A stretch of 64,000 bases of DNA from Leisingera sp. M658. GTDB lineage: Bacteria; Pseudomonadota; Alphaproteobacteria; Rhodobacterales; Rhodobacteraceae. The DNA is taken from positions 509,001 to 573,000 of the forward strand of contig NZ_CP083546.1 of the NCBI RefSeq assembly GCF_025144145.1, in the 5' to 3' direction. A program made the position numbers and the translations under genes. Under the pieces are notes generated by a model. That model made no database searches and was not told the origin of the DNA. It saw only the letters and a program-made list of their open reading frames with translations. Positions 35,477 to 43,567 of the stretch are shown here, in pieces. Positions within the stretch are counted from its first letter, which is position 1, and every line of letters starts with the position of its first letter.

Positions 35477-36244
35477 ATGGCAAAACCGTTGATGGCCAAG
35501 GCAACCGCCGTGTGGCTGGTGGACAATACCACGATCAGCTTCAAGCAGATCGCCGATTTCGTCGGCATGCACGAGCTGGAAATCCAGGGCATCGCCGATG
35601 GCGAAGTGGCCGCAGGCGTCAAAGGGTTCGACCCGATGGCCAACAACCAGCTGACCCAGGATGAGATCGACAGGGCGCAAGCCAACCCGCTGCACAAGCT
35701 GAAGCTCAAGTTCAACCCGGCTGCCGCCGGCGAGGAAAAACGCCGCGGCCCGCGCTATACCCCGCTGTCCAAGCGCCAGGACCGTCCGAACTCGATCCTG
35801 TGGCTGGTTAAATTCCACCCGGAACTCAGCGATGGCCAGATCGCCAAGCTGGTCGGAACCACCAAGCCGACCATCCAGTCGATCCGCGAGCGCACCCATT
35901 GGAACATCTCCAGCATGCAGCCGATCGACCCGGTGGCGCTGGGCCTGTGCCGCCAGTCCGAGCTGGATGCCGTCGTGCAGAAGGCGGCGGCCAAGAAAGC
36001 CGCCGAAGGCGGCGTGATGAGCGACGATGAGCGCCGCAAGCTGGTCTCTACCGAACAGTCGCTGGAGATGGACGCCGAGCCGAAGATCCCAAGCGCGATC
36101 GAGGGGCTGGAAACCTTTACCCTGGGCGGCGGTTTGAATGATGATGACCGGAAGAAGGAAGAGGAAATCCCCGACGCGGACAGCTTCTTCAACCTGCCCG
36201 CTGGCGGGGACGACGAGGAAGACGACGAAGATCCCCGCTTCTGA
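35477..36244 (+). CDS. trcR: Cell-cycle transcriptional regulator TrcR (DUF1013)
   Basis: A 255-residue cytoplasmic protein of the DUF1013/TrcR family restricted to alphaproteobacteria. It begins MAKPLMAKATAVWLVDNTTI and has two helix-turn-helix-like units: ISFKQIADFVGMHELEIQGI near residues 20-39 and LSDGQIAKLVGTTKPTIQSI near 115-135. The C-terminus is acidic (PAGGDDEEDDEDPRF). Family members act with sigma factor and RNA polymerase in cell-cycle transcription. The start has TTTAAGGAG upstream at an acceptable distance. Confidence 0.92.
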   Translation: MAKPLMAKATAVWLVDNTTISFKQIADFVGMHELEIQGIADGEVAAGVKGFDPMANNQLTQDEIDRAQANPLHKLKLKFNPAAAGEEKRRGPRYTPLSKRQDRPNSILWLVKFHPELSDGQIAKLVGTTKPTIQSIRERTHWNISSMQPIDPVALGLCRQSELDAVVQKAAAKKAAEGGVMSDDERRKLVSTEQSLEMDAEPKIPSAIEGLETFTLGGGLNDDDRKKEEEIPDADSFFNLPAGGDDEEDDEDPRF

Positions 36245-36283
36245 TCCCATCCGTCCCGGCGGTGCCGGCTAAAGAAATTTATT

Positions 36284-36323
36284 AAAAAGCCGCAGATCCT
36301 TCACTCAGGATTTGCGGCTTTTT
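36284..36323. terminator. Strong terminator after trcR
   Basis: AAAAAGCCGCA-GATCCT pairs with AGGATT-TGCGGCTTTTT, a long stem ending in a T-run, 39 bp after the stop. Confidence 0.9.
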
Positions 36324-36552
36324 CTGATAGAATTGACTCTCTACGTTACAATATGTTGACTATGTACCCCTGTTTTGCGCAGCATGATGTTGCGGGGCAG
36401 TTGTGTTCCAGATTGCCCGCAAAGACCAGGGTGCGGGAAAGGCCTTTTGTTCCGGGGCATTTTCAAAAGTGTAAGGAACGGAGTGTTACTGAGTATTGCC
36501 AGCGGTCCGGCCTTGCAGGCCTGTCCGCAAAGGGATGGCAGGAGTACAAGCA
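36324..36552 (+). promoter_or_regulatory. Upstream region of the hybrid kinase gene
   Basis: After the trcR terminator the DNA is A/T-rich (agaattgactctctacgtta, then caatatgttgactatgtacc), giving TTGACT-like -35 candidates at 36334 and 36356. No coding is supported. GGAG at 36541 is the ribosome-binding site for ATG 36553. Confidence 0.4.
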
Positions 36553-38700
36553 ATGGACGCAGCAGGGGCCGCGGCGCTTGGGGAAAGCAGCCGCTTGGAT
36601 CTGGAGACACTGGCCTGTTTGAGCGGCCTGGAGTTCTGCCAGGAATTTGTGGATCAGCTGGCGCAGGCCTATGGGGCCGATCTGGTCACCGTGGGTGAGC
36701 TGAAGGTCATGGAGACCGAGCGCATCAAGGTGCTGGCCAGCTGGTTTGACGGGCTGCAGCTGGGGGATTTCGAATACGAGGCTTGCGTGACGCCGTGCCA
36801 TGACGTGGTGCTGAGCGGCGATCCGCATGTCTTTCCCTGCCGGGTGCAGGAGCTGTATCCGGATGACGAGATGTTCATCGAGGAAGGCATCCAAAGCTAT
36901 GTCGGGGTCGCCCTGAAAAACGCCGATGGCGAGGCGATCGGACTGGTCCAGGCCTCGTGGCGCTATGAAATCGACGGCGCGCTGGCGCAGCATATCGCAT
37001 CTGTAATGCAGCAGTTCGCGCCCCGGCTAGGGGCCGAGACCGCCGGGCTGCAGACACTGGCCACGCTGTCAGTGCTGGCCGAAGGGCCAAGCGGCACGTC
37101 TCCGCGTGAGGCGTTCCGGCTGCTGGCCGCGCAGCTGCAGGGCGCGCTCAAGGTGCGCTCGGCCTTCATTGCGGAATGCCTGGGCGACAAGCCTGAGTGT
37201 TTCCGGGTGCTGGCGTGCTGCTTTGAAGGTCAGCAGATGGAAGGGGTGGAAGACACGGTTGTGCCTTTTGACGGCACCCCTTGTGCGTTTTTAAAGGGGC
37301 GGGAGAAATTCCTGGTGCCGGACGGGCTGCAGGAGGCGTTTCCAGAGCAGGCGCAGTTCCGCAGCCAGAACCTGCATTCCTACCTGGGCATCCCGCTGGC
37401 CGATGCGGATGGCACGGTGATCGGCCATTTTGCGCTGCAGCACGACCGGGAAATCAAGCAACGCAAGCTGGAGACCGACCTGATCGCGCTGTTTGCCGCG
37501 CGGATCGGGCTGGAGCTGCGCCGCCGCAAGGCCGAAAGGCGCCGCGCCCAGGCGGAAGAGGCGCTGCTGATCAAGCGCAAGACCGAGAGCCTGGGGTTGC
37601 TGGCGGGCACCATCGCGCATGATTTCAACAACCTTCTGGCCTCGATGCAGGGCCGGGCCGAACTGGCGCTGGCACATCTGGAGGCCGCGCATCCGGCGCA
37701 AGGGCATCTGCAAGTGGTCGAGCAGGGGCTGCAGGCCTCTGCCTTGCTGGTCCGGCAGTTGTTGAATTACGCAAAGGGCGGCGGCAGCCGGGAGCAGGGG
37801 CCGTGTGATCTGAACGGGATCGTGCAGGAGACCATGGCGCTGGTCCCGGTTGAGCGCAAGATGGGCAAACAAGTGGTGCTTGACATGGAAGAAGGGGCGC
37901 TGACGGCGCAGATGGATTCGTCTCAGGTGGGTCAGTTGTTGCTGAACCTGGTCTTCAATGCTGCCGAGGCGATCGGGCCGGCTGCGGGCACGGTCACGGT
38001 GAGCACCCGCAAGACCAGCCTGAGCGATGCAGAGCGGCGCAAGCTGCTGAAGGGGCGGAACATGCCGGCCGGCGCTTGCCTGCTGCTGGAGGTGCGCGAT
38101 ACCGGCAGCGGCATGGGCCGCGAGACCGTGACCCGGATTTTTGACCCGTTCTTTACCACCAAACCCGGCGGACGCGGCCTTGGCCTGGCCGCGGCGCTGG
38201 GGATCATCAGCCGCCATCGGGGCGGCCTGGCGGTTGAAAGCCGCGAAGGCGAGGGCAGTGCCTTCCGCTTTTACTTTCCTGCCTGCACCGCTGAGCCGGC
38301 GGCGGAAGCGTGCCCGGCAGGGCCGCCGGCGCAGCGGCGCGGTGCGGAGATCCGGCGGATCCTGGTGGTGGATGACGAGGAAACCGTGCGCCGGGCAGTG
38401 GCCGGGCTGTTGCAGCTGCGCGGCTGCGTCGTGCTGCAGGCTGATGGCTATGACGCGGCGCTGGCGCAGCTGCAGGCGGCAGGGCCGTTTGACGGCGCGG
38501 TGATCGACATGAGCATGCCGGGGCGCAGCGGCTGGGAGACTCTGGCGGGCCTGCGCAAGATCCAGCCCGGGCTGAAGGCGGTGATGATGAGCGGCTTTGC
38601 CATCAGCGCCGTGGCGGCGGGGTTTCCGGATCTGTCCCGGGTTCCGGTGCTGGACAAGCCGTTTACCAAGGAAAAGCTGTATAAGGCGGTTTTCACCTAA
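36553..38700 (+). CDS. Soluble hybrid histidine kinase: GAF-GAF-HisKA-HATPase-REC
   Basis: A 715-residue cytoplasmic hybrid kinase without membrane helices. Two GAF-like domains are inferred at about 20-165 and 190-325; each holds the block FEYEACVTPCHDVVLSGD or VEDTVVPFDGTPCAFLKG, with the conserved CPxxxV-like Cys pattern. The phosphoacceptor His is in GTIAHDFNNLLASMQG near residue 356, the N box is LVFNAAEAIGP, and the G boxes are DTGSGMG and GRGLGLAAALGI. The C-terminal receiver has VVDDEE and phosphoacceptor Asp in VIDMSMPGRSGWE near 652. No response regulator gene is adjacent, so it is an orphan. The signal is unknown but is sensed inside the cell. Confidence 0.87.
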   Translation: MDAAGAAALGESSRLDLETLACLSGLEFCQEFVDQLAQAYGADLVTVGELKVMETERIKVLASWFDGLQLGDFEYEACVTPCHDVVLSGDPHVFPCRVQELYPDDEMFIEEGIQSYVGVALKNADGEAIGLVQASWRYEIDGALAQHIASVMQQFAPRLGAETAGLQTLATLSVLAEGPSGTSPREAFRLLAAQLQGALKVRSAFIAECLGDKPECFRVLACCFEGQQMEGVEDTVVPFDGTPCAFLKGREKFLVPDGLQEAFPEQAQFRSQNLHSYLGIPLADADGTVIGHFALQHDREIKQRKLETDLIALFAARIGLELRRRKAERRRAQAEEALLIKRKTESLGLLAGTIAHDFNNLLASMQGRAELALAHLEAAHPAQGHLQVVEQGLQASALLVRQLLNYAKGGGSREQGPCDLNGIVQETMALVPVERKMGKQVVLDMEEGALTAQMDSSQVGQLLLNLVFNAAEAIGPAAGTVTVSTRKTSLSDAERRKLLKGRNMPAGACLLLEVRDTGSGMGRETVTRIFDPFFTTKPGGRGLGLAAALGIISRHRGGLAVESREGEGSAFRFYFPACTAEPAAEACPAGPPAQRRGAEIRRILVVDDEETVRRAVAGLLQLRGCVVLQADGYDAALAQLQAAGPFDGAVIDMSMPGRSGWETLAGLRKIQPGLKAVMMSGFAISAVAAGFPDLSRVPVLDKPFTKEKLYKAVFT

Positions 38701-38720
38701 GGGCGGCTTTGGCGCTGGCG

Positions 38721-38811
38721 GAAGGCTCCCGCGCCCGCATGTGCCCCTGACGGGGCCCCTTGGCCGCCTTGGGCCCGGCGCCGCGCTGGTGCGCGGCGGG
38801 GAGCGCCCGGC
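38721..38811 (+). repeat. Dispersed intergenic repeat, related copy
   Basis: Shares GCTCCCGCGCCCGCA and CCTTGG(C)GCCTTGGGCC with 61086-61145 and the hairpin block GGCGCCGCGCTG...GCGCGGCGGGG with 52962-52986. It follows the hybrid kinase gene and may work as a terminator. Confidence 0.6.
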
Positions 38812-38855
38812 AGAAATGTTGCATTTTGTTGCAGGTTATTGCGGGCAATGGCTGG

Positions 38856-39752
38856 TCAGCCTGCGCTAGGGCTGCTGGCGTTACGCAGCAGCCAGTCGCG
38901 GACCCGCTCGATCCGGCTGGTGCCCGTCTTGGCCTGGGGTGTCAGCAGATAATAGGCGCTGGCGGGTGTGCAGCGGTGCGGATGGGCCTGGATCAGGGTG
39001 CCCTCGGACAGCTCCCGGCGCACCAGCAGCTCCGGAAGAATGGCAACGCCATGGCCGTATTTCACCGCGTCGATCAGCATCTCGAACTGGCTGAACAACG
39101 GCCCGGTGGGACAGGCGGTAAGGCTCCCGGTCTGATCCTCGAACCAAATCTGCCAGCTAAGCGGCCGGGTGCTGTGCTGCAGGGCTGGAAATTCCAGAAG
39201 CCCGGCGGCGGATTGCAGCGGGCCATCCAGCAGATCCGGTGCTGCAACAGCAATCAGGGTCTCTGGCATCAGCAGATCCGCGCGAAAGCCCGGCCAGGGC
39301 GGATCGCCCTGCACGATGGCCAGATCCACCAGGCTGGGGTCCACCTGGCTATTGTCCAGATAGGTGATGGTATTGATTGTCAGCCGCGGCTGCGCCTGTG
39401 CCAGCGTTGCTAGGCGCGGCATCAGCCAGCGGCTGCCCAGTGTCGGGTAGGTGCCTATATTGAGCGCGCCATATGGGTTGTCGCGGGTGCGCAAGCGGTA
39501 AAAGGTGGCCTCCAGCGCTTCCAATTGCGGTGCCAGCTCCTCCTGCAGCATCCGTCCGGCACCGCTGAGCTGCACCCGCTGGCGTTCACGCTTGAACAGG
39601 GTTTGCCCGGTCAGCACCTCCAGGCTTTGGATCTGGCGGCTGAAGGCGCTTTGCGACAGGTTCATCTCCCGCGCTCCTCCGGCAAAGCTGCCGGCCCGGG
39701 CGGCAGCCTCGAAACACAGGAGGGCAGAGGTGGGCGGGATCTTGCGGCGCAT
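38856..39752 (-). CDS. LysR-family regulator (GcvA-like)
   Basis: A 298-residue regulator from ATG 39752; the longer frame lacks support. HTH: PTSALLCFEAAARAGSFAGG then AREMNLSQSAFSRQIQSLE (about 7-46), with the GcvA-like opening PPTSALLCFEAAAR. The effector domain follows (LNIGTYPTLGSRWLMPRL). It is divergent from the dioxygenase-aldolase operon with a 138-bp shared region containing A/T-rich DNA and TTGCAATTTTTGCAATATGT, a set of TTGCAAT direct/inverted repeats (39772-39800) that may be its binding site. Its probable target is that operon. Confidence 0.9.
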   Translation of the reverse strand: MRRKIPPTSALLCFEAAARAGSFAGGAREMNLSQSAFSRQIQSLEVLTGQTLFKRERQRVQLSGAGRMLQEELAPQLEALEATFYRLRTRDNPYGALNIGTYPTLGSRWLMPRLATLAQAQPRLTINTITYLDNSQVDPSLVDLAIVQGDPPWPGFRADLLMPETLIAVAAPDLLDGPLQSAAGLLEFPALQHSTRPLSWQIWFEDQTGSLTACPTGPLFSQFEMLIDAVKYGHGVAILPELLVRRELSEGTLIQAHPHRCTPASAYYLLTPQAKTGTSRIERVRDWLLRNASSPSAG

Positions 39753-39771
39753 GGCCCGCACTCTGCCATAT

Positions 39772-39801
39772 GTTGCAATTTTTGCAATATGTATTGCAAT
39801 A
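39772..39801. promoter_or_regulatory. TTGCAAT repeats in the divergent LysR-dioxygenase region
   Basis: TTGCAATTTTTGCAATATGT is followed by ATTGCAATAG, giving three TTGCAAT units, two of which form inverted ATTGCAAT-like dyads. This is the most structured sequence in the 138-bp gap and fits a LysR binding region. Confidence 0.45.
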
Positions 39802-39890
39802 GCCCGGCTTTTTTCCGGCTTCTTGGCCTGCCAGTATCGCATTCAAAGCATCACCCCTTGCAATCAGCACAAAGAATGGGAGCGCGCGAC

Positions 39891-40568
39891 ATGAGTTTTG
39901 AACCGCAGATCAACGACGCCGATGTGCAGGCTGTCACCAGGGCCATGGGCGCCATGCCGGATTCTGCATCAGTGGCGGAGTTTGTGCCCGGACCGGGCAT
40001 CCAGCGGCTGGAGCTGAAGTTTGACATCGAAAAGCTGCAGGAAGCGCTGGAGGAGTGCCTGAAGCGCGAGGCCTTTATGGGCGGCTTGCAGGACCAGGGC
40101 TTTGCCGCGCTGCCGCTGACCCAGCGGCCGGGCCAGACCGAATGGACCGCCAATGACCTGTCGGGCCGCTACTGGCTGCGCGCCGACACCCGCTATGTCG
40201 AAGAGCCGCGCGAGGATCTGGTGCCGGAAGTGGATTTTTCCGAATTCAATCCCAAATTCGCAGGCACCTATTTCGAGCATGTGCACGCAGAGCTGGCCAA
40301 GCGGTTTCCGATCGGGCGCACGCGGGTGCTGTCCAAGGGGCTGTACAATTGCAACTCCTGGCACCGCGACCCGGAGCCGCGGCTGCATATTCCGGTGGTC
40401 TCCAATCCCGGCTCATTGTTCATCGTGAATCATCACGTCACGCATCTGCCGGCCGATGGTTCGGTCTATTTCACCGATACCCGCGGCTATCACACTGCGC
40501 TGAACGGCGGCGAGACCCGGCGGGTGCATATCGTGGCGGCGCTGGCCTATGATCAGGTGACGGAATGA
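39891..40568 (+). CDS. Aspartyl/asparaginyl beta-hydroxylase-like 2-oxoglutarate dioxygenase
   Basis: A 225-residue cytoplasmic protein. ATG 39891 has GGGAG 8-9 nt upstream; the open frame runs further up but through the regulator's promoter. The C-terminal half matches the AspH-type cupin dioxygenase: HRDPEPRLHIPVVSNPG (158-174), DTRGYHTALNGGE (196-208) and RRVHIVAAL (210-218). The His of RLHIP and of YHTALN, separated by about 35 residues, would be the iron ligands; Arg211 would bind 2-oxoglutarate. The family hydroxylates a beta-carbon of amino acid side chains. The stop overlaps the aldolase gene as ATGA, so the two products probably act in one pathway. Confidence 0.75.
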   Translation: MSFEPQINDADVQAVTRAMGAMPDSASVAEFVPGPGIQRLELKFDIEKLQEALEECLKREAFMGGLQDQGFAALPLTQRPGQTEWTANDLSGRYWLRADTRYVEEPREDLVPEVDFSEFNPKFAGTYFEHVHAELAKRFPIGRTRVLSKGLYNCNSWHRDPEPRLHIPVVSNPGSLFIVNHHVTHLPADGSVYFTDTRGYHTALNGGETRRVHIVAALAYDQVTE

Positions 40569-41614
40569 GCCAATACGCAGGATTGGCAGGTGCGGGCGCC
40601 AATGCGGCCCTTTGCGATCTGCGCAGCGATACGCTGACGCGGCCCGATACGGGCATGATGCGGGCGATCCAGGCGGCGGAGCTGGGCGATGACGTTTATG
40701 GTGAAGATCCCCAGGTGAACCGGCTGGAGGCCGTGCTGGCCGAGCGGCTTGGCAAGGAGGCGGCGCTGTTCCTGCCCTCCGGCACCATGAGCAACCTGGC
40801 CGGCCTCTTGGCCCATTGCCAGCGCGGCGAGGAGATCATCCTGGGCGCGGGTTATCACGTCTATGCCTATGAGGCCGCGGGGGCCTCGGTGCTGGGCGGG
40901 ATATCGCTGTGCCCGGTGCCGGTGCGGGACGATGGCGCGCTGGACCCGGAGGTGATTGCCGGGGCGGTCAAGGCGGATGACAGCCATCTGGCCGTGAGCC
41001 GTCTGCTGTCGCTGGAGAACACCCATAATGGGCTTGCAGTGCCCCTGGCGGATATGGCGGCGGCGGCGGCGGCGGGCCGGACGGCGGGGCTGGCGGTGCA
41101 TCTGGACGGCGCGCGGTTCTTTAATGCGACGGTGGCGCTGGGGTGTTCGGAAGCGGCGCTGGCCGGGCTGATGGATACGGTCTCCATCTGCCTTTCCAAA
41201 GGGCTGGGCACGCCGGCCGGGTCGGTTTTGGCGGGGCCTGCAGACCTGATTGCCAAGGCGCGGCGCTGGCGCAAGATGCTGGGCGGCGGCATGCGGCAGG
41301 CAGGCGTGCTGGCGGCGGCGGCGCTTTACGCGCTGGAGCACAACGTGGCGCGGCTGGCGCAGGACCATGACCGCGCGGCGGAACTGGCGGATGTGCTGCG
41401 CGGTTTGGGGGCGGGAGAGGTTTCCCTGGCCACCAACATGGTGTTCTTCACGCCAAAGGAAGGGCGCAATGATGCGTTGCGGATGCATTTGGCATCTGAG
41501 GGCGTTGTAATCGGTGGCGGCAGTTCCGGCGCCATCCGCATGGTGCTGCACAAAGATGTGGATAACGGCGCATTGGACCGCGCGGTGCAAGGGCTAAAGA
41601 GTTTCTACGGCTGA
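40565..41614 (+). CDS. ltaE: Low-specificity L-threonine aldolase family (PLP)
   Basis: A 349-residue fold-type I PLP enzyme that cleaves beta-hydroxy-alpha-amino acids to glycine plus an aldehyde. N-terminal block LRSDTLTRPDTGMMRAIQAA; ALFLPSGTMSNLAGLLAH near residues 70-87; HLDGARFFNA near 178; the Schiff-base Lys in SICLSKGLGTPAGSV at about 212. These match threonine/beta-hydroxyamino acid aldolases. The gene begins inside the dioxygenase stop codon. Cleaving a beta-hydroxylated amino acid made by the upstream enzyme is a simple hypothesis. The symbol is the family name, not proof of threonine as substrate. Confidence 0.92.
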   Translation: MSQYAGLAGAGANAALCDLRSDTLTRPDTGMMRAIQAAELGDDVYGEDPQVNRLEAVLAERLGKEAALFLPSGTMSNLAGLLAHCQRGEEIILGAGYHVYAYEAAGASVLGGISLCPVPVRDDGALDPEVIAGAVKADDSHLAVSRLLSLENTHNGLAVPLADMAAAAAAGRTAGLAVHLDGARFFNATVALGCSEAALAGLMDTVSICLSKGLGTPAGSVLAGPADLIAKARRWRKMLGGGMRQAGVLAAAALYALEHNVARLAQDHDRAAELADVLRGLGAGEVSLATNMVFFTPKEGRNDALRMHLASEGVVIGGGSSGAIRMVLHKDVDNGALDRAVQGLKSFYG

Positions 41615-41634
41615 AATCAAAGGCGGGCGTGGCT

Positions 41635-41678
41635 CCGGAAAATTCGAATTTCCGGCCAAAATTCTTTGAAGAATTTTG
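41635..41678. terminator. Double hairpin between convergent ltaE and recR
   Basis: CCGGAAAATTCGAATTTCCGG is near-palindromic, and CAAAATTCtttgaaGAATTTTG follows as an 8-bp stem. The A/T-rich form resembles the first hairpin after pheT. Confidence 0.6.
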
Positions 41679-41693
41679 CGCCCGGCTGCACCG

Positions 41694-42293
41694 TCAGATT
41701 TCCTTCCGCGCCCTGAGCGCTGCAGAGATCGTGCCGTCATCCAGATAGTCCAGCTCACCGCCGATCGGCACGCCCTGCGCCAGCGAGGTGAGCCTGACCT
41801 GCCCCTGCAGCTGGTCGGCGATGTAATGCGCCGTGGTCTGGCCGTCGATGGTGGCGTTCAGCGCCAGGATCACCTCGCTGATACCTTCGGTTGCAACCCG
41901 GTCCGCGAGCCGCGGGATACGCAGATCTTCCGGACCCACCGCGTCCAGCGCCGACAGGGTTCCGCCCAGCACGTGGTAGCGGCCCTTGAAGTCGCCTGAG
42001 CGCTCCATCGCCCAAAGGTCGGCCACATCCTCGACCACGCACAGCTCGCCATTGGCGCGTTCCGGGTCGGTGCAAAGCGGGCAGATCTCGCTGGTGCCGA
42101 TATTGCCGCAGTTGAGGCATTCGCGCGCGGTGGCGGCGACCTCGGTCATCACATCGGCCAGGGGTGTCAGCAGCAGCGCCCGCTTGCGGATCAGATGCAG
42201 CACCGCACGGCGGGCGGACCGCGGGCCGAGCCCTGGCAGCTTGGCCATCAGGGCAATCAGGTCTTCGATATCGCTGGTGGAATTTCTGATCAT
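41694..42293 (-). CDS. recR: Recombination mediator RecR
   Basis: A 199-residue protein, the usual RecR length with [20 protein letters not shown] at 42293 (AAAGG 8 nt upstream). Helix-hairpin-helix [17 protein letters not shown] (about 20-36), Cys4 zinc finger [16 protein letters not shown] (about 57-72), and Toprim domain from [18 protein letters not shown] (about 81-98). RecR loads RecA with RecO/RecF in gap repair. The dnaX-ybaB-recR set is conserved; here a plus-strand acetyltransferase gene is inserted between ybaB and recR. Confidence 0.97.
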   Translation of the reverse strand: MIRNSTSDIEDLIALMAKLPGLGPRSARRAVLHLIRKRALLLTPLADVMTEVAATARECLNCGNIGTSEICPLCTDPERANGELCVVEDVADLWAMERSGDFKGRYHVLGGTLSALDAVGPEDLRIPRLADRVATEGISEVILALNATIDGQTTAHYIADQLQGQVRLTSLAQGVPIGGELDYLDDGTISAALRARKEI

Positions 42294-42476
42294 GCCCCGG
42301 GCCTTTGTGTGCTTTGCCATATAGGCTGATTGCAGCAGGAAAGCGCAAGGGCAGGGCTGCAAAATGTTCGGGGTTTGTTTTGCCTCGGCACCTGCCAGGG
42401 TAAGGGCAATTGAGTTGGCGGGCGGCAGGGCGTATCTGTTGCAGCACATCTTGCGCAGGAAGGAAAAGGGGCGGCA

Positions 42477-42968
42477 ATGGGACGGCAGGACAACACCCGA
42501 CACCCGGTGCGTTTTGCCCGGCTGACCGGGATCGCGCCGCTGGAGATTGCCCGCCACATGTCAGATCCGCGGATGGCAGAGCATATGCCGCTGCTGACAG
42601 GCCCCTGGGACGAAGAAACTGCCAGAGCCTTTGTTGCCTCCAAGGAGAACTGCTGGCAAAGGGATGGCCTGGGTCATTGGGCGTTTGTGCAGCAGGGCCG
42701 GTATCTTGGCTGGGGCGGGTTTCAGAAAGAGGGCGAGGAATGGGATTTCGGGCTGGTATTGCGGCCCGGCTGTTTTGGGCTGGGCCCGGCCATTGCCCGG
42801 CAAGCGCTGGCGTTTGCCCGCCGCGATCCACGCATCCCTTATGTGACTTTCCTGCTGCCGCCGACGCGGCGCCATCTGCGGCCGCTGGCACGGCTGGGCG
42901 CGGTGCAGACCGATGAAGTGCTGCATGAGGGGCAGCGTTTTCTGAAATTCCGGTTGGAAACAGCTTGA
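42477..42968 (+). CDS. GNAT-family acetyltransferase
   Basis: A 163-residue protein with the RimJ/RimL-type acetyltransferase outline: [20 protein letters not shown] at the N-terminus, [20 protein letters not shown] at about 65-84 and [20 protein letters not shown] near the end. It lies on the opposite strand to the recR-ybaB-dnaX cluster and interrupts it. Substrate unknown. Confidence 0.75.
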   Translation: MGRQDNTRHPVRFARLTGIAPLEIARHMSDPRMAEHMPLLTGPWDEETARAFVASKENCWQRDGLGHWAFVQQGRYLGWGGFQKEGEEWDFGLVLRPGCFGLGPAIARQALAFARRDPRIPYVTFLLPPTRRHLRPLARLGAVQTDEVLHEGQRFLKFRLETA

Positions 42969-42981
42969 ACGAGGCAAAGAA

Positions 42982-43008
42982 AAAGGCGGCTCCTGACGGG
43001 CCGCCTTT
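42982..43008. terminator. Bidirectional terminator between GNAT and ybaB
   Basis: AAAGGCGGC pairs with GCCGCCTTT around a 9-nt loop between convergent genes. Confidence 0.85.
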
Positions 43009-43030
43009 AGGTCGGTAAAGCTGGCAGCGC

Positions 43031-43375
43031 TTAGAACGGCAGCTTGATGTCCTTGGGCAGACCCATGCTTTCGGTCAGCTTGGCCATCTCTTCCTGCGCT
43101 TTTTCCGCAGCCTTGGCCTGGGCGTCCTTGATCGCGGCCAGGATCAGGTCCTCGACCACTTCCTTGTCATCGCCATTGAAGATCGACGGGTCAATATCCA
43201 GGCCTTTGAGGTCACCCTTGGCGGAGGCCGTGGCCTTGACCAGACCGGCGCCGGCCTCGCCCGTCACCATCACATTGTGCAGCTCCTCCTGCATCTGGGC
43301 CATTTTGCCCTGCAGTTCCTGTGCCGATTTCATCATCTTGGCCATATCGCCAAGGCCGCCGAGGCCTTTGAGCAT
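43031..43375 (-). CDS. ybaB: YbaB/EbfC nucleoid-associated protein
   Basis: A 114-residue small dimeric DNA-binding protein. The start has CAGGAG 6 nt upstream. Typical features: MMKSAQELQGKMAQMQEELH near residues 14-33, VTGEAGAGLVKATASAKGDL near 37-56, and a C-terminal PKDIKLPF. It sits between dnaX and recR, the classical position. It probably organises DNA near replication or recombination sites. Confidence 0.95.
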   Translation of the reverse strand: MLKGLGGLGDMAKMMKSAQELQGKMAQMQEELHNVMVTGEAGAGLVKATASAKGDLKGLDIDPSIFNGDDKEVVEDLILAAIKDAQAKAAEKAQEEMAKLTESMGLPKDIKLPF

Positions 43376-43496
43376 CTGTCATCTCCTGAGATTCCGGTTC
43401 GGGGCACAGATACGGGCCGCGAGGGCGTGAAACAAGGGGAGGATTGCCTTGGTGCCGGAGTTTAGCACCCTTCCGCCCGGACGGCAGGCCGGGCAG

Positions 43497-43548
43497 CGCC
43501 TGACCTTCCCCCTGGGATGGCGCTATCGCTCCCACCCAAGGTCAGGCG
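43497..43548. repeat. Inverted repeat in the ybaB-dnaX gap
   Basis: CGCCTGACCTT (43497-43507) mirrors AAGGTCAGGCG (43538-43548). The right arm with its flank (GGTCAGGCGATGGC) is identical over 14 bp to the right arm of the repeat at 16071-16090. Confidence 0.75.
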
Positions 43549-43567
43549 ATGGCCTGGATTTCTTATG

